A stretch of 51,197 nucleotides of DNA from Lentisphaerota bacterium (GCA_018676675.1 JABHEG010000206.1:1-51197); one strand, 5' to 3'; counted from the stretch's first letter, positions 25,193 through 33,658 are shown. Numbers and translations are program-made. The notes: generated by a model not told the origin, from the letters alone.

Positions 25193-27202
25193 ATGACAGA
25201 ACCAGCAGAACGGCAGCTTGTCCGAACGGCCCCCGAGCGCTGTCGCGTGTGTTACACGTGCGTCCGGGAGTGTCCGGCAAAAGCCATCCGGATTGCTGAC
25301 GGTCAGGCGGAAGTCGTTGCGGAACGTTGCGTCGGCTGTGGGAACTGTGTCCGCGTGTGCAGCCAGGGGGCCAAATGCGTGGAAGACGGTACAGGACCGG
25401 TTCGGGCGCTGTTGGACAGCCCTGCCCGGGTGGCCGCGATCGTTGCCCCGAGTTTCCCTGCTGAGTTCGACAGCTGCGAGTATGAGAACGTGGTCGGTAT
25501 GCTCCGTGCGCTGGGCTTTGACTCCGTCTTTGAGGTAGGTTTCGGAGCTGATCTGGTGGCCAAGGCGTACCGTCGGATGCTCGACGAAGGGGACGGCACG
25601 CAGCGGCGTATAGCCGCAACCTGCCCCGCCATCGTGGGTTACGTACAACGCTACCATCCCGCTCTCGCGGAAAATCTCGCCCCCATCGTCTCCCCGATGA
25701 TCGCGATGGCCCGAGTCGTCAGATCTCTCGACTCCGAGCAAACTCGCATCGTCTTCATTGGTCCCTGCATCGCCAAGAAGGGAGAAGCCCGGGACACGTC
25801 GCTGGCCGGCGAAGTCGATGAGGTCCTGACCTTTGCCGAACTCAGACAAATGCTGGACGCGGAGGACATCGCCCCGGATTCCGTGTCCCCTTCGGACTTC
25901 GATCCACCCCACGCGGGACAAGGAGCGCTGTTCGCGATCAGCCGAGGCCTCTTCCAGGCGGCGGATATCAAGGAAGATCTCATAGACAACACCGTGGTTG
26001 CCACCGATGGATGCACGGCCTTCGTCGAAGCGCTGCGCGAGTTCGAGACCGGGGACCTGGATGCAAAACTCCTTGAAGTGCTCTGCTGCACCGGTTGCAT
26101 CATGGGAGCAGGAGTCAGTCGGGACACGCCTCTCTTCGGAAGACGAAGTCGGGTCAGCCGATACGTCCGGAACCGGTGCTCGCGATTCGACCAGGACCAA
26201 TGGAATCGACAACTGAATACGTTTGCCGGGATCGACCTGCGCCGAACCTACATCCGCAACGACCAGCGGATCCCAACCCCAACCGACGCAGACCTGCGTG
26301 AGATCCTTGAGCGCCTCGGGAAGTCAACTATCGAGGACGAATTGAACTGCGGGGCCTGCGGCTATGACACCTGCCGCGAGCACGCAATCGCGATCTTCAA
26401 AGGGATGGCCGAAACAGAGATGTGTCTGCCGTACACGATAGAAGAGCTGCGCAGCACAGTCGACCAGCTCGCCGACTCCCATCAGGAGCTGGCTGACACC
26501 CAGGATGCACTCATGCACTCAGAACGCCTGGCCAGCATGGGGCAGCTGGCGGCGGGCGTAGCCCACGAGGTCAACAACCCGCTGGGAGTCGTGCTGATGT
26601 ATTCCCACATTCTCCTGGAACAAGCCCAGAAGTATCCCGACCTCCAGGAAGATTTCCAGATGATCGCGGAACAGGCTGACAGGTGCAAGAAGATTGTGGC
26701 CAGATTGCTGGATTTCGCCCGGCAGAACAAGGTTGTCCGGGAACCGGCCGATATTCGCGAGCTGGTCGATCGCTGCATCCGGGCAGTCCCGAGCACCGAC
26801 GGTGTCCAGGTCACGATGGAGCACAGCATCGATGACCCCATCGCCGACGTCGATGTCGATCAGCTTGCTCAAGTCCTGACCAACTTGGTGAGCAATGGCC
26901 TGGCCGCGATGCCTGACGGAGGAAAACTGACGATCACGACCAAAGGCGATGACGCGACCGTTACCTTCCTCGTGCATGACACGGGGATAGGGATTGCCGA
27001 CGAGAACCTCCCCAAGATCTTCGAGCCCTTTTTCACCACCAAGCAGATCGGCAAGGGAACGGGGCTTGGCCTTTCGGTGACCTACGGCATTGTCAAAATG
27101 CACCGTGGAGACATCCACGTCTCCTCCAATGCCGATCCGGCCGAAGGCCCAACCTGGACCACCTTCCGCGTGACATTGCCACGACGCGCGTCAGTGGACT
27201 GA
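25193..27202 (+). CDS. [FeFe]-hydrogenase-like sensor histidine kinase (HydDB group C1 type)
   Basis: A 669-residue cytoplasmic protein from ATG 25193; the frame is open to 25067 but homology starts here. Two [4Fe-4S] motifs (CRVCYTCVRECP, CVGCGNCVRVC) lead into an H-cluster domain with ATCP (C144), GPCIAKKGEA (C192) and LCCTGCIMG (C298, C299, C302). The usual ACXGGC spacing is altered by one residue there. A CX2CX4CX16C cluster (C387, C390, C395, C411) is shared with the other sensor. A short coiled coil follows, then HisKA with phospho-acceptor H458 in AHEVNNPLG and an ATPase domain with N-box, DTGIGI and GTGLGLS. No PAS domain is present and no response regulator lies beside it. It probably turns H2 or redox status into phosphorylation of an unlinked regulator. 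It converges with the gene at 27257. Confidence 0.9.
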   Translation: MTEPAERQLVRTAPERCRVCYTCVRECPAKAIRIADGQAEVVAERCVGCGNCVRVCSQGAKCVEDGTGPVRALLDSPARVAAIVAPSFPAEFDSCEYENVVGMLRALGFDSVFEVGFGADLVAKAYRRMLDEGDGTQRRIAATCPAIVGYVQRYHPALAENLAPIVSPMIAMARVVRSLDSEQTRIVFIGPCIAKKGEARDTSLAGEVDEVLTFAELRQMLDAEDIAPDSVSPSDFDPPHAGQGALFAISRGLFQAADIKEDLIDNTVVATDGCTAFVEALREFETGDLDAKLLEVLCCTGCIMGAGVSRDTPLFGRRSRVSRYVRNRCSRFDQDQWNRQLNTFAGIDLRRTYIRNDQRIPTPTDADLREILERLGKSTIEDELNCGACGYDTCREHAIAIFKGMAETEMCLPYTIEELRSTVDQLADSHQELADTQDALMHSERLASMGQLAAGVAHEVNNPLGVVLMYSHILLEQAQKYPDLQEDFQMIAEQADRCKKIVARLLDFARQNKVVREPADIRELVDRCIRAVPSTDGVQVTMEHSIDDPIADVDVDQLAQVLTNLVSNGLAAMPDGGKLTITTKGDDATVTFLVHDTGIGIADENLPKIFEPFFTTKQIGKGTGLGLSVTYGIVKMHRGDIHVSSNADPAEGPTWTTFRVTLPRRASVD

Positions 27203-27256
27203 CGGCGGCGCTGGCACAGCGGGGCTGGATCATCTGCGAGAAGGGATCAGGGCACG

Positions 27257-28843
27257 CTAACGAGGTTGCTTGATCTCGTCGACTTTCCTGGTCTCTTTGC
27301 CGCCCGGGCGTACGGTTACGGTAGCTCGGAAGTGCTTCCCGCCGACATAGGAATTCCCCCGATACGTCCACGACCACGTCCAAACCGGCTTCTTCCCCCC
27401 AAGTGGCCGACTTGCGCGGTAATCCCACTCCCCATTGAAGGCCCGTTTGTTCACCTTGAAGCCGTTCTGTGGAATCCGCATGCTCAAACTGACCTTCTTC
27501 GAGTCATTCGCCATCTCAATATTGGGCAGGCGTTTCGGGTCAAGCTTAACACTGGTCGCCTTGGAGAGACGGATGACCTTAACATTCCCGGGGAACCTGA
27601 GCGAACACTTGATGACCTTCGGCGCACGGTGGTCGTAGGTAGCGTTTCCGCCGGAGAAGGCGACCTGGCGAATCGGCGGGTAGGCCAGGAACGGCTTGTC
27701 CTTTGCTTTCTTGTCCTCCTCCGGTGCGACGCCATACATCGCGATGACAGGGAACCGGTAGTCATCCCCATAGAACAGCAGGTCATCCACCGTTCCCGTG
27801 AAGCTGGCGACTGCAATCTTGTGGGCGCTATTCGCAGCCCCGGTGGCTGACTTTGGGGCCACGTTCTTCGAGATCTCACTTGCCAGACGCCCCAGTTCAG
27901 CTCCCGCTTTCTTCCCGCGCACGGCAGCCAGGTCAAAAACGCCGTACTTGCCCTTCTGCTTCAGGTTGACCATGAGAAGTCCGCCGGGGCGCAGAGGAAT
28001 CTTCAGCTTGAAGCTCTCACCATCACCCTCTTTGGGGGCCACCCGGAGTGTCTGTTTCTCCGGCATCCCTACAAACACCTCGAACCCGCAGATCGACTCC
28101 TTGTACAACTCCTGCGTCAGGCGACGCCATCCCAATTTCGCCACGTAATCGATGTCCTCATGGTTCTGAACGACCACCCGCATGGGCTTCTTGCGGACGC
28201 TCGAGATCAGAGGACCAATCCCAAACTTAAATCCCAACCCAACAGCCAGCACTCCCATGAGGGCCTGCGTCGCGATGTAGACCTTCTTGTTGCGGGGTTT
28301 GGCTTCCACTTCCGCCACGGCCGCTTCGCCGCTCTCCTCGACAGCCTCCGCCTCCTTCTTCTTCTTCCGCCCAAAGGGGAACCCGCGGCGCCCCTTACTC
28401 TTCGGCTTGCTCTCGTCAACAGCTTCCGCTACAGGGATCGCTTCAGGAACCTGATGTAGGGGCGCAAGTTCACCGATACAGTCTTCCAGTTCCTTCAGGT
28501 CCTGTCCGGCCGCGTCCGCCGCCTTCAACGCCAGCTGGCGCTCCTTCTCTTCATCCAGCAGATCGGAGTCCCCCATGATGTCCTCAAGCGGATGCCAGGT
28601 GTTCTCGTGCCAGAAAAGGTCGGTAGAGGACAGCTGCCCCGACGCCAGCATCCCGGCGACATCGGCCCGAACCATCGGGATCCCATCCTCGGACTCCCCC
28701 GACTTGTAAATCAGGGCTACTTCGGGATCGGAATCCGCCGGAATCGGGAGCCGTTGCCCGCAGCTATCGCACTGCGCAGTCCCACCTGCATAGCGTTCGT
28801 CTACGCCATGGGCAGAACCGCAAGAACACCGAAAAAGGATCAT
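27257..28843 (-). CDS. Membrane protein with N-terminal zinc ribbon and GYF-like domain, function unknown
   Basis: A 528-residue protein with GGGAG about 10 bases before ATG. The start (FRCSCGSAHGVDERYAGG then CDSCGQ) is a zinc ribbon of the kind seen on many PVC-group proteins. Residues about 50-90 (GIPMVRADVAGMLASGQLSSTDLFWHENTWHPL) resemble a GYF_2 domain, which binds peptides. A charged linker with Lys-rich blocks (about 145-190) precedes one transmembrane helix (about 190-212). The 310-residue C-terminal part is beta-rich and without a family I recognise; it would lie outside the cytoplasm. No operon partner is obvious: the upstream SDR gene is 146 bp away. A structural or envelope role is possible, but no function is assigned. 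Confidence 0.75.
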   Translation of the reverse strand: MILFRCSCGSAHGVDERYAGGTAQCDSCGQRLPIPADSDPEVALIYKSGESEDGIPMVRADVAGMLASGQLSSTDLFWHENTWHPLEDIMGDSDLLDEEKERQLALKAADAAGQDLKELEDCIGELAPLHQVPEAIPVAEAVDESKPKSKGRRGFPFGRKKKKEAEAVEESGEAAVAEVEAKPRNKKVYIATQALMGVLAVGLGFKFGIGPLISSVRKKPMRVVVQNHEDIDYVAKLGWRRLTQELYKESICGFEVFVGMPEKQTLRVAPKEGDGESFKLKIPLRPGGLLMVNLKQKGKYGVFDLAAVRGKKAGAELGRLASEISKNVAPKSATGAANSAHKIAVASFTGTVDDLLFYGDDYRFPVIAMYGVAPEEDKKAKDKPFLAYPPIRQVAFSGGNATYDHRAPKVIKCSLRFPGNVKVIRLSKATSVKLDPKRLPNIEMANDSKKVSLSMRIPQNGFKVNKRAFNGEWDYRASRPLGGKKPVWTWSWTYRGNSYVGGKHFRATVTVRPGGKETRKVDEIKQPR

Positions 28844-28989
28844 CGCACTCTACTCCCTGCATCTGTGCGCTCAGACATTGCGTGGCATGGCGACCATCCA
28901 CACGGGCCGTACATGCGACCGCCCGGGCACAGAGCAATCAATACCATAGCCACGGCCGAAATCAAGGAAATCGGCCTGCTTTTATGGGC

Positions 28990-29817
28990 TCAGACCCCGC
29001 CATAAGCCCCCAGGCCGCCATCGACGACCAGGGTCGTACCATGGACAAAGCGCGCACTTTCAGAAAGCAGAAAAAGCGCAGGCCCCACCAGGTCATCCGG
29101 AGCTCCGAGTCGCCCCATGGGGGTGTGCTCGACAATGCGCTGTCCCCGCTCGCTGAACCCGCCGGATTCCACGTCCAGTAGCAGGAAGCGGTTCTGGTCC
29201 GTCAGGAAGAACCCAGGCACCAATGCATTCACCCGCACCTGCGAGTCATACTCCTGGGACATGTGAACTGCCAGCCACTCGGTGAAATTGACCACGGCCG
29301 ACTTGGCCGCTGAGTAGGCCACGCTTCGCGTCAACGGGCGCAACGCCCCCATCGACGCGACATTGAGTACGCTCCCTCCGCGCCCGTTCACCATGGCCTC
29401 ACCAAAGACCTGAGAGGCCAGAAACGTCCCCATGAAGTTCAGATCGAACACCCAACGAATGGCCGCTTCAGGCAACTCAAAGAAGGAGAGTTCGGGACTT
29501 GTGGTCGCGTCTTTCCTGGCCCCCCCGGCGCCGTTGATCAGAACGTCAACATGGCCGTACTGGCTCAGGACACGCCCGCAGACCTGTTCTAGTGACGCTC
29601 GGTCCAGAACATCCGCCTGTAGCGCCAGAGCGTCACCACCTTCCCCCCCGATCTCCGCGGCCAACTCCTCCGCCTTTTCCATCCGGGAATGCCCGAGAAT
29701 GACCACCGCCCCGCCCTGCTTCGCCAGTGCCTGGGCGAGCGCCCCGCAAAGCACTCCGCTTCCCCCAGTGATGACGCACACTTTCCCGCTGAGATCGTAG
29801 GGGCCACGGTCAGTCAT
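28990..29817 (-). CDS. SDR-family oxidoreductase, D-mannonate/gluconate-5-dehydrogenase-like
   Basis: A 275-residue classical short-chain dehydrogenase. The cofactor loop TGGSGVLCG is at 17-25, the NAG motif appears as INGAGGA (94-100), and the catalytic triad is S155, Y168 and K172 (YSAAK). The long insertion after LINGAGG with RKDATTSPELSFFELPEAA and the phrase NFMGTFLASQVFGEAM resemble the SDR-type D-mannonate oxidoreductase group used in hexuronate breakdown, although related sugar alcohol dehydrogenases cannot be excluded. ATG 29817 has AAGGAG eight bases upstream, located inside the end of the AmrS-like gene, which overlaps by eight bases. Translation is thus coupled to an unrelated radical SAM enzyme. 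Cytoplasmic, NAD(P)-dependent. Confidence 0.88.
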   Translation of the reverse strand: MTDRGPYDLSGKVCVITGGSGVLCGALAQALAKQGGAVVILGHSRMEKAEELAAEIGGEGGDALALQADVLDRASLEQVCGRVLSQYGHVDVLINGAGGARKDATTSPELSFFELPEAAIRWVFDLNFMGTFLASQVFGEAMVNGRGGSVLNVASMGALRPLTRSVAYSAAKSAVVNFTEWLAVHMSQEYDSQVRVNALVPGFFLTDQNRFLLLDVESGGFSERGQRIVEHTPMGRLGAPDDLVGPALFLLSESARFVHGTTLVVDGGLGAYGGV

Positions 29818-31060
29818 CCTGTTGCTCCTTGTTTCGGGACCAGATTCCCGGAATCCGTACTCCGCAGACCGGGCAGCGCCCGTCGCGCAGGTCGTTCCGC
29901 AGCAGACGGAACCCCTGCCGTTCCACCAGCGTGTGTCCGCAGGAGTGGCAGTACGTGCACTCATGCCTGGAACCATCCATCGCCCGGACATTACCTGCAT
30001 ACACATAGCGCACACCGGCCGACCGACCAATCTCCAGCGCCTTGCGTAGCGCATCTGTTGACGTCCGCCGAGGTCCCGCACTCATCCTGTAAGCTGCGTG
30101 GTACGCCGAAACGTGCCAGGGAATATCAGGGCTGACCGACACCAGGAACTCAGCCAACGAGCTAAGCTCCTTCTCGCCGTCATTGAAACCGGGCACGATC
30201 AACGTAATCACCTCCAGCCACTTCCCTCGCCCTGAGAGCGCACGGATGGTATCGCAGACGGGCTCAAGCCGGCCCCCCAGTTGACGGTATCCCTCATCCG
30301 TGAAGCATTTGAGGTCGACGTTCATCGCGTCGAGCCAAGGGTCCAGCCAATCGATTACCTGGGGGGATGCAAACCCGTTGGAGACGTAGCAGGTGAGCAT
30401 GCCGGCCTCCCGTCCGAGCGCGAAAATATCGCGTCCCCATTCTGACGTGATGAGCGGCTCGTTGTAGGTACTCGCAATGATCTGCGCCCCCTGGCGCCTC
30501 CCCCAATCCACAACCATCTCAGGGGTAACTACTTGACGGGTGGCAGTGGCTTCGGGGTCACGCAACACCTGGGAGGTCTCCCAGTTTTGGCAAAATGCGC
30601 AACGGAAGTTGCACCCCAGCATGCCGAAGCTCAGCGCCTCGCCTCCCGGAAGCAGGTGAAAGAACGGCTTCTTCTCGACTGGATCACACGCAACTCCCGA
30701 GACGTATCCCCACGGTACGCGCAGTATCCCCCCTCGGTTGCTTCGCAGCAGACAGACCCCGGAGCCGCCTTCGGGAATGCGACACTGGTGAGCACAGGCA
30801 ACGCAGCGGACAACGCCGTCCGCCCCAGGCTCACAGAGTTCCCCGGGGCGCGTGAGCCCCGCCAGTTCATCCGCCAGCGTGCCGTTCCTGGTGGCGGCGG
30901 GCCCGAATAACGGGCCCACCCCTTGCTGATGCCTGGATGTGGAAGTGTTTCGGGCACCTTGGTGCGTACAGGCGTACGTACCGAGGAGGCCGGAATGCTC
31001 CCGCGCCAGGGATCGGTAAGCCGTAGGCCGGGCACTGTTTCTTGGCTCGGCGTTCATCAT
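29810..31060 (-). CDS. amrS: AmmeMemoRadiSam-type radical SAM enzyme (AmrS-like), start uncertain
   Basis: The radical SAM motif CNFRCAFCQNWE, the upstream zinc-type motif CVACAHQC and GVCLLRSNRGG, and the tail CHSCGHTLVERQGF with CPVCGVRIPG define the AmrS branch of pyruvate formate-lyase activating-like enzymes. Conserved sequence begins near L-A-D-E-L at 30877, encoded by CTG with AGGA upstream. No ATG exists between there and 31057/31060, and GTG 30919 has a poor ribosome site. The frame stays open to 31231. The first about 60 residues of the form given here lack family character and are crossed by two hairpins, so the real start may be lower. The partner AMMECR1 and MEMO genes are absent from the window. 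Role of the family is not settled; it overlaps an SDR gene downstream. Confidence 0.85.
   Translation of the reverse strand: MMNAEPRNSARPTAYRSLAREHSGLLGTYACTHQGARNTSTSRHQQGVGPLFGPAATRNGTLADELAGLTRPGELCEPGADGVVRCVACAHQCRIPEGGSGVCLLRSNRGGILRVPWGYVSGVACDPVEKKPFFHLLPGGEALSFGMLGCNFRCAFCQNWETSQVLRDPEATATRQVVTPEMVVDWGRRQGAQIIASTYNEPLITSEWGRDIFALGREAGMLTCYVSNGFASPQVIDWLDPWLDAMNVDLKCFTDEGYRQLGGRLEPVCDTIRALSGRGKWLEVITLIVPGFNDGEKELSSLAEFLVSVSPDIPWHVSAYHAAYRMSAGPRRTSTDALRKALEIGRSAGVRYVYAGNVRAMDGSRHECTYCHSCGHTLVERQGFRLLRNDLRDGRCPVCGVRIPGIWSRNKEQQDD
30899..30982 (-). promoter_or_regulatory. Two strong hairpins in the probable leader of the AmrS-like gene
   Basis: GGGCCCG-AATAA-CGGGCCC (30899-30917) is a perfect 7-bp stem. 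GGTGCGTAC-AGGC-GTACGTACC (30961-30982) is a 9-bp stem with one wobble, extendable with a bulge. Both lie just before the conserved start of the enzyme on the minus strand. No T-run follows, so an attenuator is not proven; translational control or a palindromic insertion are alternatives. Confidence 0.5.
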
Positions 31061-31311
31061 TCGACGAATAAGGCCTTTCCGTTTCCTGGCAACCCTTACG
31101 GGCGGACCATTCTTCGCGATTCTCCGCCCGGGCGCCCAACGACGATACTCGGCATCGCCTCTTGCCGTCCCGGACGAAGCCTCATCGAAGACTGGCCCGG
31201 GGGTGGGCTCGCGATTCGCGCCCGACGCCACTAGTCATCGCCTCACCCTCCGGAACGAATCAGCAGGACAGGGCCGCAATCTCCCAAGCCGTGGATAGAA
31301 CGCCCGGCACC
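31061..31311. other. Gap without a supported gene
   Basis: The minus-strand frame of the AmrS-like gene stays open to 31231, but the translation is Arg/Pro/Ala-rich and has no family pattern. I see no RNA gene, repeat or clear promoter here. Confidence 0.5.
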
Positions 31312-32058
31312 TCAGCCTCCAGCCAAAACGACCTCAGCTTCCGCCGCCTCTGGCCCCCTCTCCTCCTGACGCGTGAACTTCGGATGATTGCCTGCCACAA
31401 CAATCGTCACCTCCCCTTTGATCCGCCGATCGGTGAGTTCCTCGATCAGATCGCTGATGTACCCGCGGTGAACGCGCTCAAACTTCTTGGTAAGCTCGAT
31501 ACAAACAGCCGCGCGCCGGTCACCAAGCACCTCCAACGCTGCCGCAAGGAACTTGACGATGCGCATGGGAGACTCGAAGAACACCTGGGTGTGAGGCAGA
31601 TCGCCGTCCTGCCCAAGGAACGTTCGCAGACGCCCTCCCTTGCGGGGCGGAAACCCCTTGAACGTGTACGACGACGTGGGCAGACCTGACGTGAGCAGGG
31701 CTGTTTCGACCGCACTCGGACCGGGGATCACCTCCACTCGGATCCCGGCCTCGACAGCACGGGAAATCAGCACATACCCCGGGTCGCTGACGCCCGGGTA
31801 TCCCGCATTGCTCACAATACCGACGCTCGCCCCCTCCGTGAGGAGGCCCAGAACACGCCCCCAGACGCGCTCCTCGTTGTGCTCGTGGCAAGGAAAGACA
31901 TGGGCAGGACGCGGAATCTCGTGGCGTTCGAGCAGGACCCTGGTGCGACGCGTATCCTCACACGCCAGCGCATCTACTTCCGCCAACGTCCTGCGCGCAC
32001 GATCGCTCACATCTTCCAGATTCCCGATCGGCGTGGCTATCACGTACAGCGTCGACAT
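31312..32058 (-). CDS. rsmI: 16S rRNA (cytidine(1402)-2'-O)-methyltransferase RsmI
   Basis: A 248-residue SAM-dependent methyltransferase that 2'-O-methylates C1402 of 16S rRNA in the decoding centre. It begins with LYVIATPIGNLEDVSDRA, the hallmark of RsmI. CEDTRRTRVLL, HNE, IPGPSAVETALLTSGLP and FKGFPPRK follow in order, then FESPMRI and a C-terminal EEL.DRR.KGEVTIVVAG. ATG 32058 has AGGAGA upstream; the open frame to 32148 is not needed. The normally strict SDAGTPG loop reads SNAGYPG here. It is slightly shorter than E. coli RsmI, lacking part of the C-terminal extension. It is divergently arranged to the XPB-like helicase with a 226-bp gap, and its 3' neighbour is unrelated. Confidence 0.95.
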   Translation of the reverse strand: MSTLYVIATPIGNLEDVSDRARRTLAEVDALACEDTRRTRVLLERHEIPRPAHVFPCHEHNEERVWGRVLGLLTEGASVGIVSNAGYPGVSDPGYVLISRAVEAGIRVEVIPGPSAVETALLTSGLPTSSYTFKGFPPRKGGRLRTFLGQDGDLPHTQVFFESPMRIVKFLAAALEVLGDRRAAVCIELTKKFERVHRGYISDLIEELTDRRIKGEVTIVVAGNHPKFTRQEERGPEAAEAEVVLAGG

Positions 32059-32284
32059 GCATTCTCCTGTCTGGATCAACCATTGCCTTCCCTGCGGCGT
32101 GGGAGTGACTGGCAGCGGCCTATGGCTGAGGGGCAGCTTCCTTCGCAAGCCTAACTTACCGATTGCCGCCTCTTGAACAAGCTGTGACGGCGCCCCAAAC
32201 GTGCGTTCACAGGAGCTGGACGTATATTTGCCTCGCGCTTCCCGTCCTCCTCAAACCACGCGACTGCGTTGAGGTCCGCAAACC
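32059..32284. promoter_or_regulatory. Divergent promoter gap between rsmI and the XPB-like gene
   Basis: No gene is seen. GTATATTTG at 32222-32230 is an AT-rich -10-like element for the plus strand. No matching -35 at standard spacing can be fixed. GAGG near 32270 may be the ribosome site of the helicase gene. Confidence 0.35.
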
Positions 32285-33658
32285 ATGGTGACTATCGACT
32301 TCGATTACGGGACACTCGTCCTCGACGGGGAGGAAGAGGTCCTCAGTGAAGTCACGAGTTACTGCACACCTGATCCCCGCATCGGCAAACTGCGTTCGGA
32401 GGCCAGGAACTACGCCCCAATTGTCCTATCCCTGCACCGATCAGGCGTCCCCTTCACAGACCGAGCCCGGGACTTCGCCCCCCTCGACCTGCTGCTGCGA
32501 AGTCCGCACGAGCCCCGTCCCTACCAACGCGATGCCGTGCGTGCCTGGCAGGAGAACGACCGGCGCGGGACTGTGGTCCTGCCGACAGGCTCGGGGAAAT
32601 CCTATGTCGCACAGCTGGCCATGCGTGAGACGCAACGACCAACTCTCGTCGTGGCCCCCACCATTGATTTGGTCCAGCAGTGGAGCACGCAACTGGGTGA
32701 AGCCTTCCGAATGCCCGTCGGCATGCTCGGAGGCGGAAGTCGAGATGTGCAACCCATAACCGTCAGCACCTATGACTCCGCGGCCATTATGATGGAGTTC
32801 ATCGGGAACCGCTTCGGTCTGCTCATCGCCGACGAGTGTCACCACTTGCCCGGCCCCGTCTACCGCCAGCTGGCAAACATGTGCATCGCTCCCTTCCGTC
32901 TCGGCCTGACGGCCACCCCTGAAGGCAATGAACAGGACGACAGCATCCTCGCCGGTCTCCTCGGCCCGCTGTGCTTCCGGCGCGACATTGATGAGATGGA
33001 AGGAACCGTCCTCGCGCCATACAAGACGGTGCGCATCGAGCTGGATCTCGATCCCGACGAGCAAGAGGAATACACGCGCCAGCGCGCCGTCTACATGGAC
33101 TTCGTCCGCAATAACAGAATCAACTTCTCGGACCCGCGCGGGTGGTCCCAGTTCGTGGGTCTGTGCGCCCGTTTGGCCGGGGGCCAGGAAGCCTTCAATG
33201 CTTACCTTTCGCAACGCACCATCGCCCGTCGCTCCAGGGCCAAGTTCCGCCATCTCTGGGAGCTGTTCCGGACCCACGCAGGCGAGCGTATCCTGGTGTT
33301 CACAGCTGACAACGACACGGCCTATGACATCGGCCGACAGTTTCTCGTCCCGGTCTTGACCCATCACACCAGGATACAGGAACGACGAGCCTTCCTCGAG
33401 GCCTTCCGAGCCGGCACGTATCCCGTGCTGGTCACCAGCAAAGTGCTGAATGAGGGGATCGATGTGCCTGAGGCAAGCGTCGGGATCATCGTATCGGGCA
33501 CGGGAAGCATCCGGGAGCATGTCCAGAGACTCGGTCGAATCCTGCGCCCGGTGCAGGGAAAACAGGCGCGCCTCTACGAGCTGGTCAGCGCCGGAACCAG
33601 TGAAACATCCGTCAGCGAACGCAGGCGACAGCACCGTGCTTACCAAAGATCTCATTAA
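32285..33658 (+). CDS. XPB-type superfamily 2 DNA helicase
   Basis: A 457-residue ATP-dependent 3'-5' helicase. The N-terminal about 75 residues form a small damage-recognition-like domain. PYQRDAVRAW leads to Walker A LPTGSGKS (99-106), then VVAPTIDLVQQW, the Walker B box DECHH (183-187) and LTATPE (209-213). The second RecA domain has ILVFTADNDTAYDI, VTSKVLNEGIDVPEA and the arginine-finger motif QRLGRILRP. The order and DECHH box match XPB of Archaea and some bacteria, where it works in nucleotide excision repair and transcription. The next gene, overlapping by 23 bases, encodes the Bax1-type nuclease known to bind archaeal XPB, which supports the call. Length equals archaeal forms. Confidence 0.93.
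   Translation: MVTIDFDYGTLVLDGEEEVLSEVTSYCTPDPRIGKLRSEARNYAPIVLSLHRSGVPFTDRARDFAPLDLLLRSPHEPRPYQRDAVRAWQENDRRGTVVLPTGSGKSYVAQLAMRETQRPTLVVAPTIDLVQQWSTQLGEAFRMPVGMLGGGSRDVQPITVSTYDSAAIMMEFIGNRFGLLIADECHHLPGPVYRQLANMCIAPFRLGLTATPEGNEQDDSILAGLLGPLCFRRDIDEMEGTVLAPYKTVRIELDLDPDEQEEYTRQRAVYMDFVRNNRINFSDPRGWSQFVGLCARLAGGQEAFNAYLSQRTIARRSRAKFRHLWELFRTHAGERILVFTADNDTAYDIGRQFLVPVLTHHTRIQERRAFLEAFRAGTYPVLVTSKVLNEGIDVPEASVGIIVSGTGSIREHVQRLGRILRPVQGKQARLYELVSAGTSETSVSERRRQHRAYQRSH

Noticed and set aside
22015..27202. Catalytic electron-bifurcating [FeFe] hydrogenase
   Set aside because: Proton-relay cysteine missing in both proteins, no HydA/HydB-type NADH-binding subunit, and the C-termini are PAS and histidine-kinase domains.
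28954..28976. GGCCGA...TCGGCC hairpin as terminator of the SDR gene
   Set aside because: On the minus strand no T-run follows; the T-rich side faces the strand without an upstream gene.
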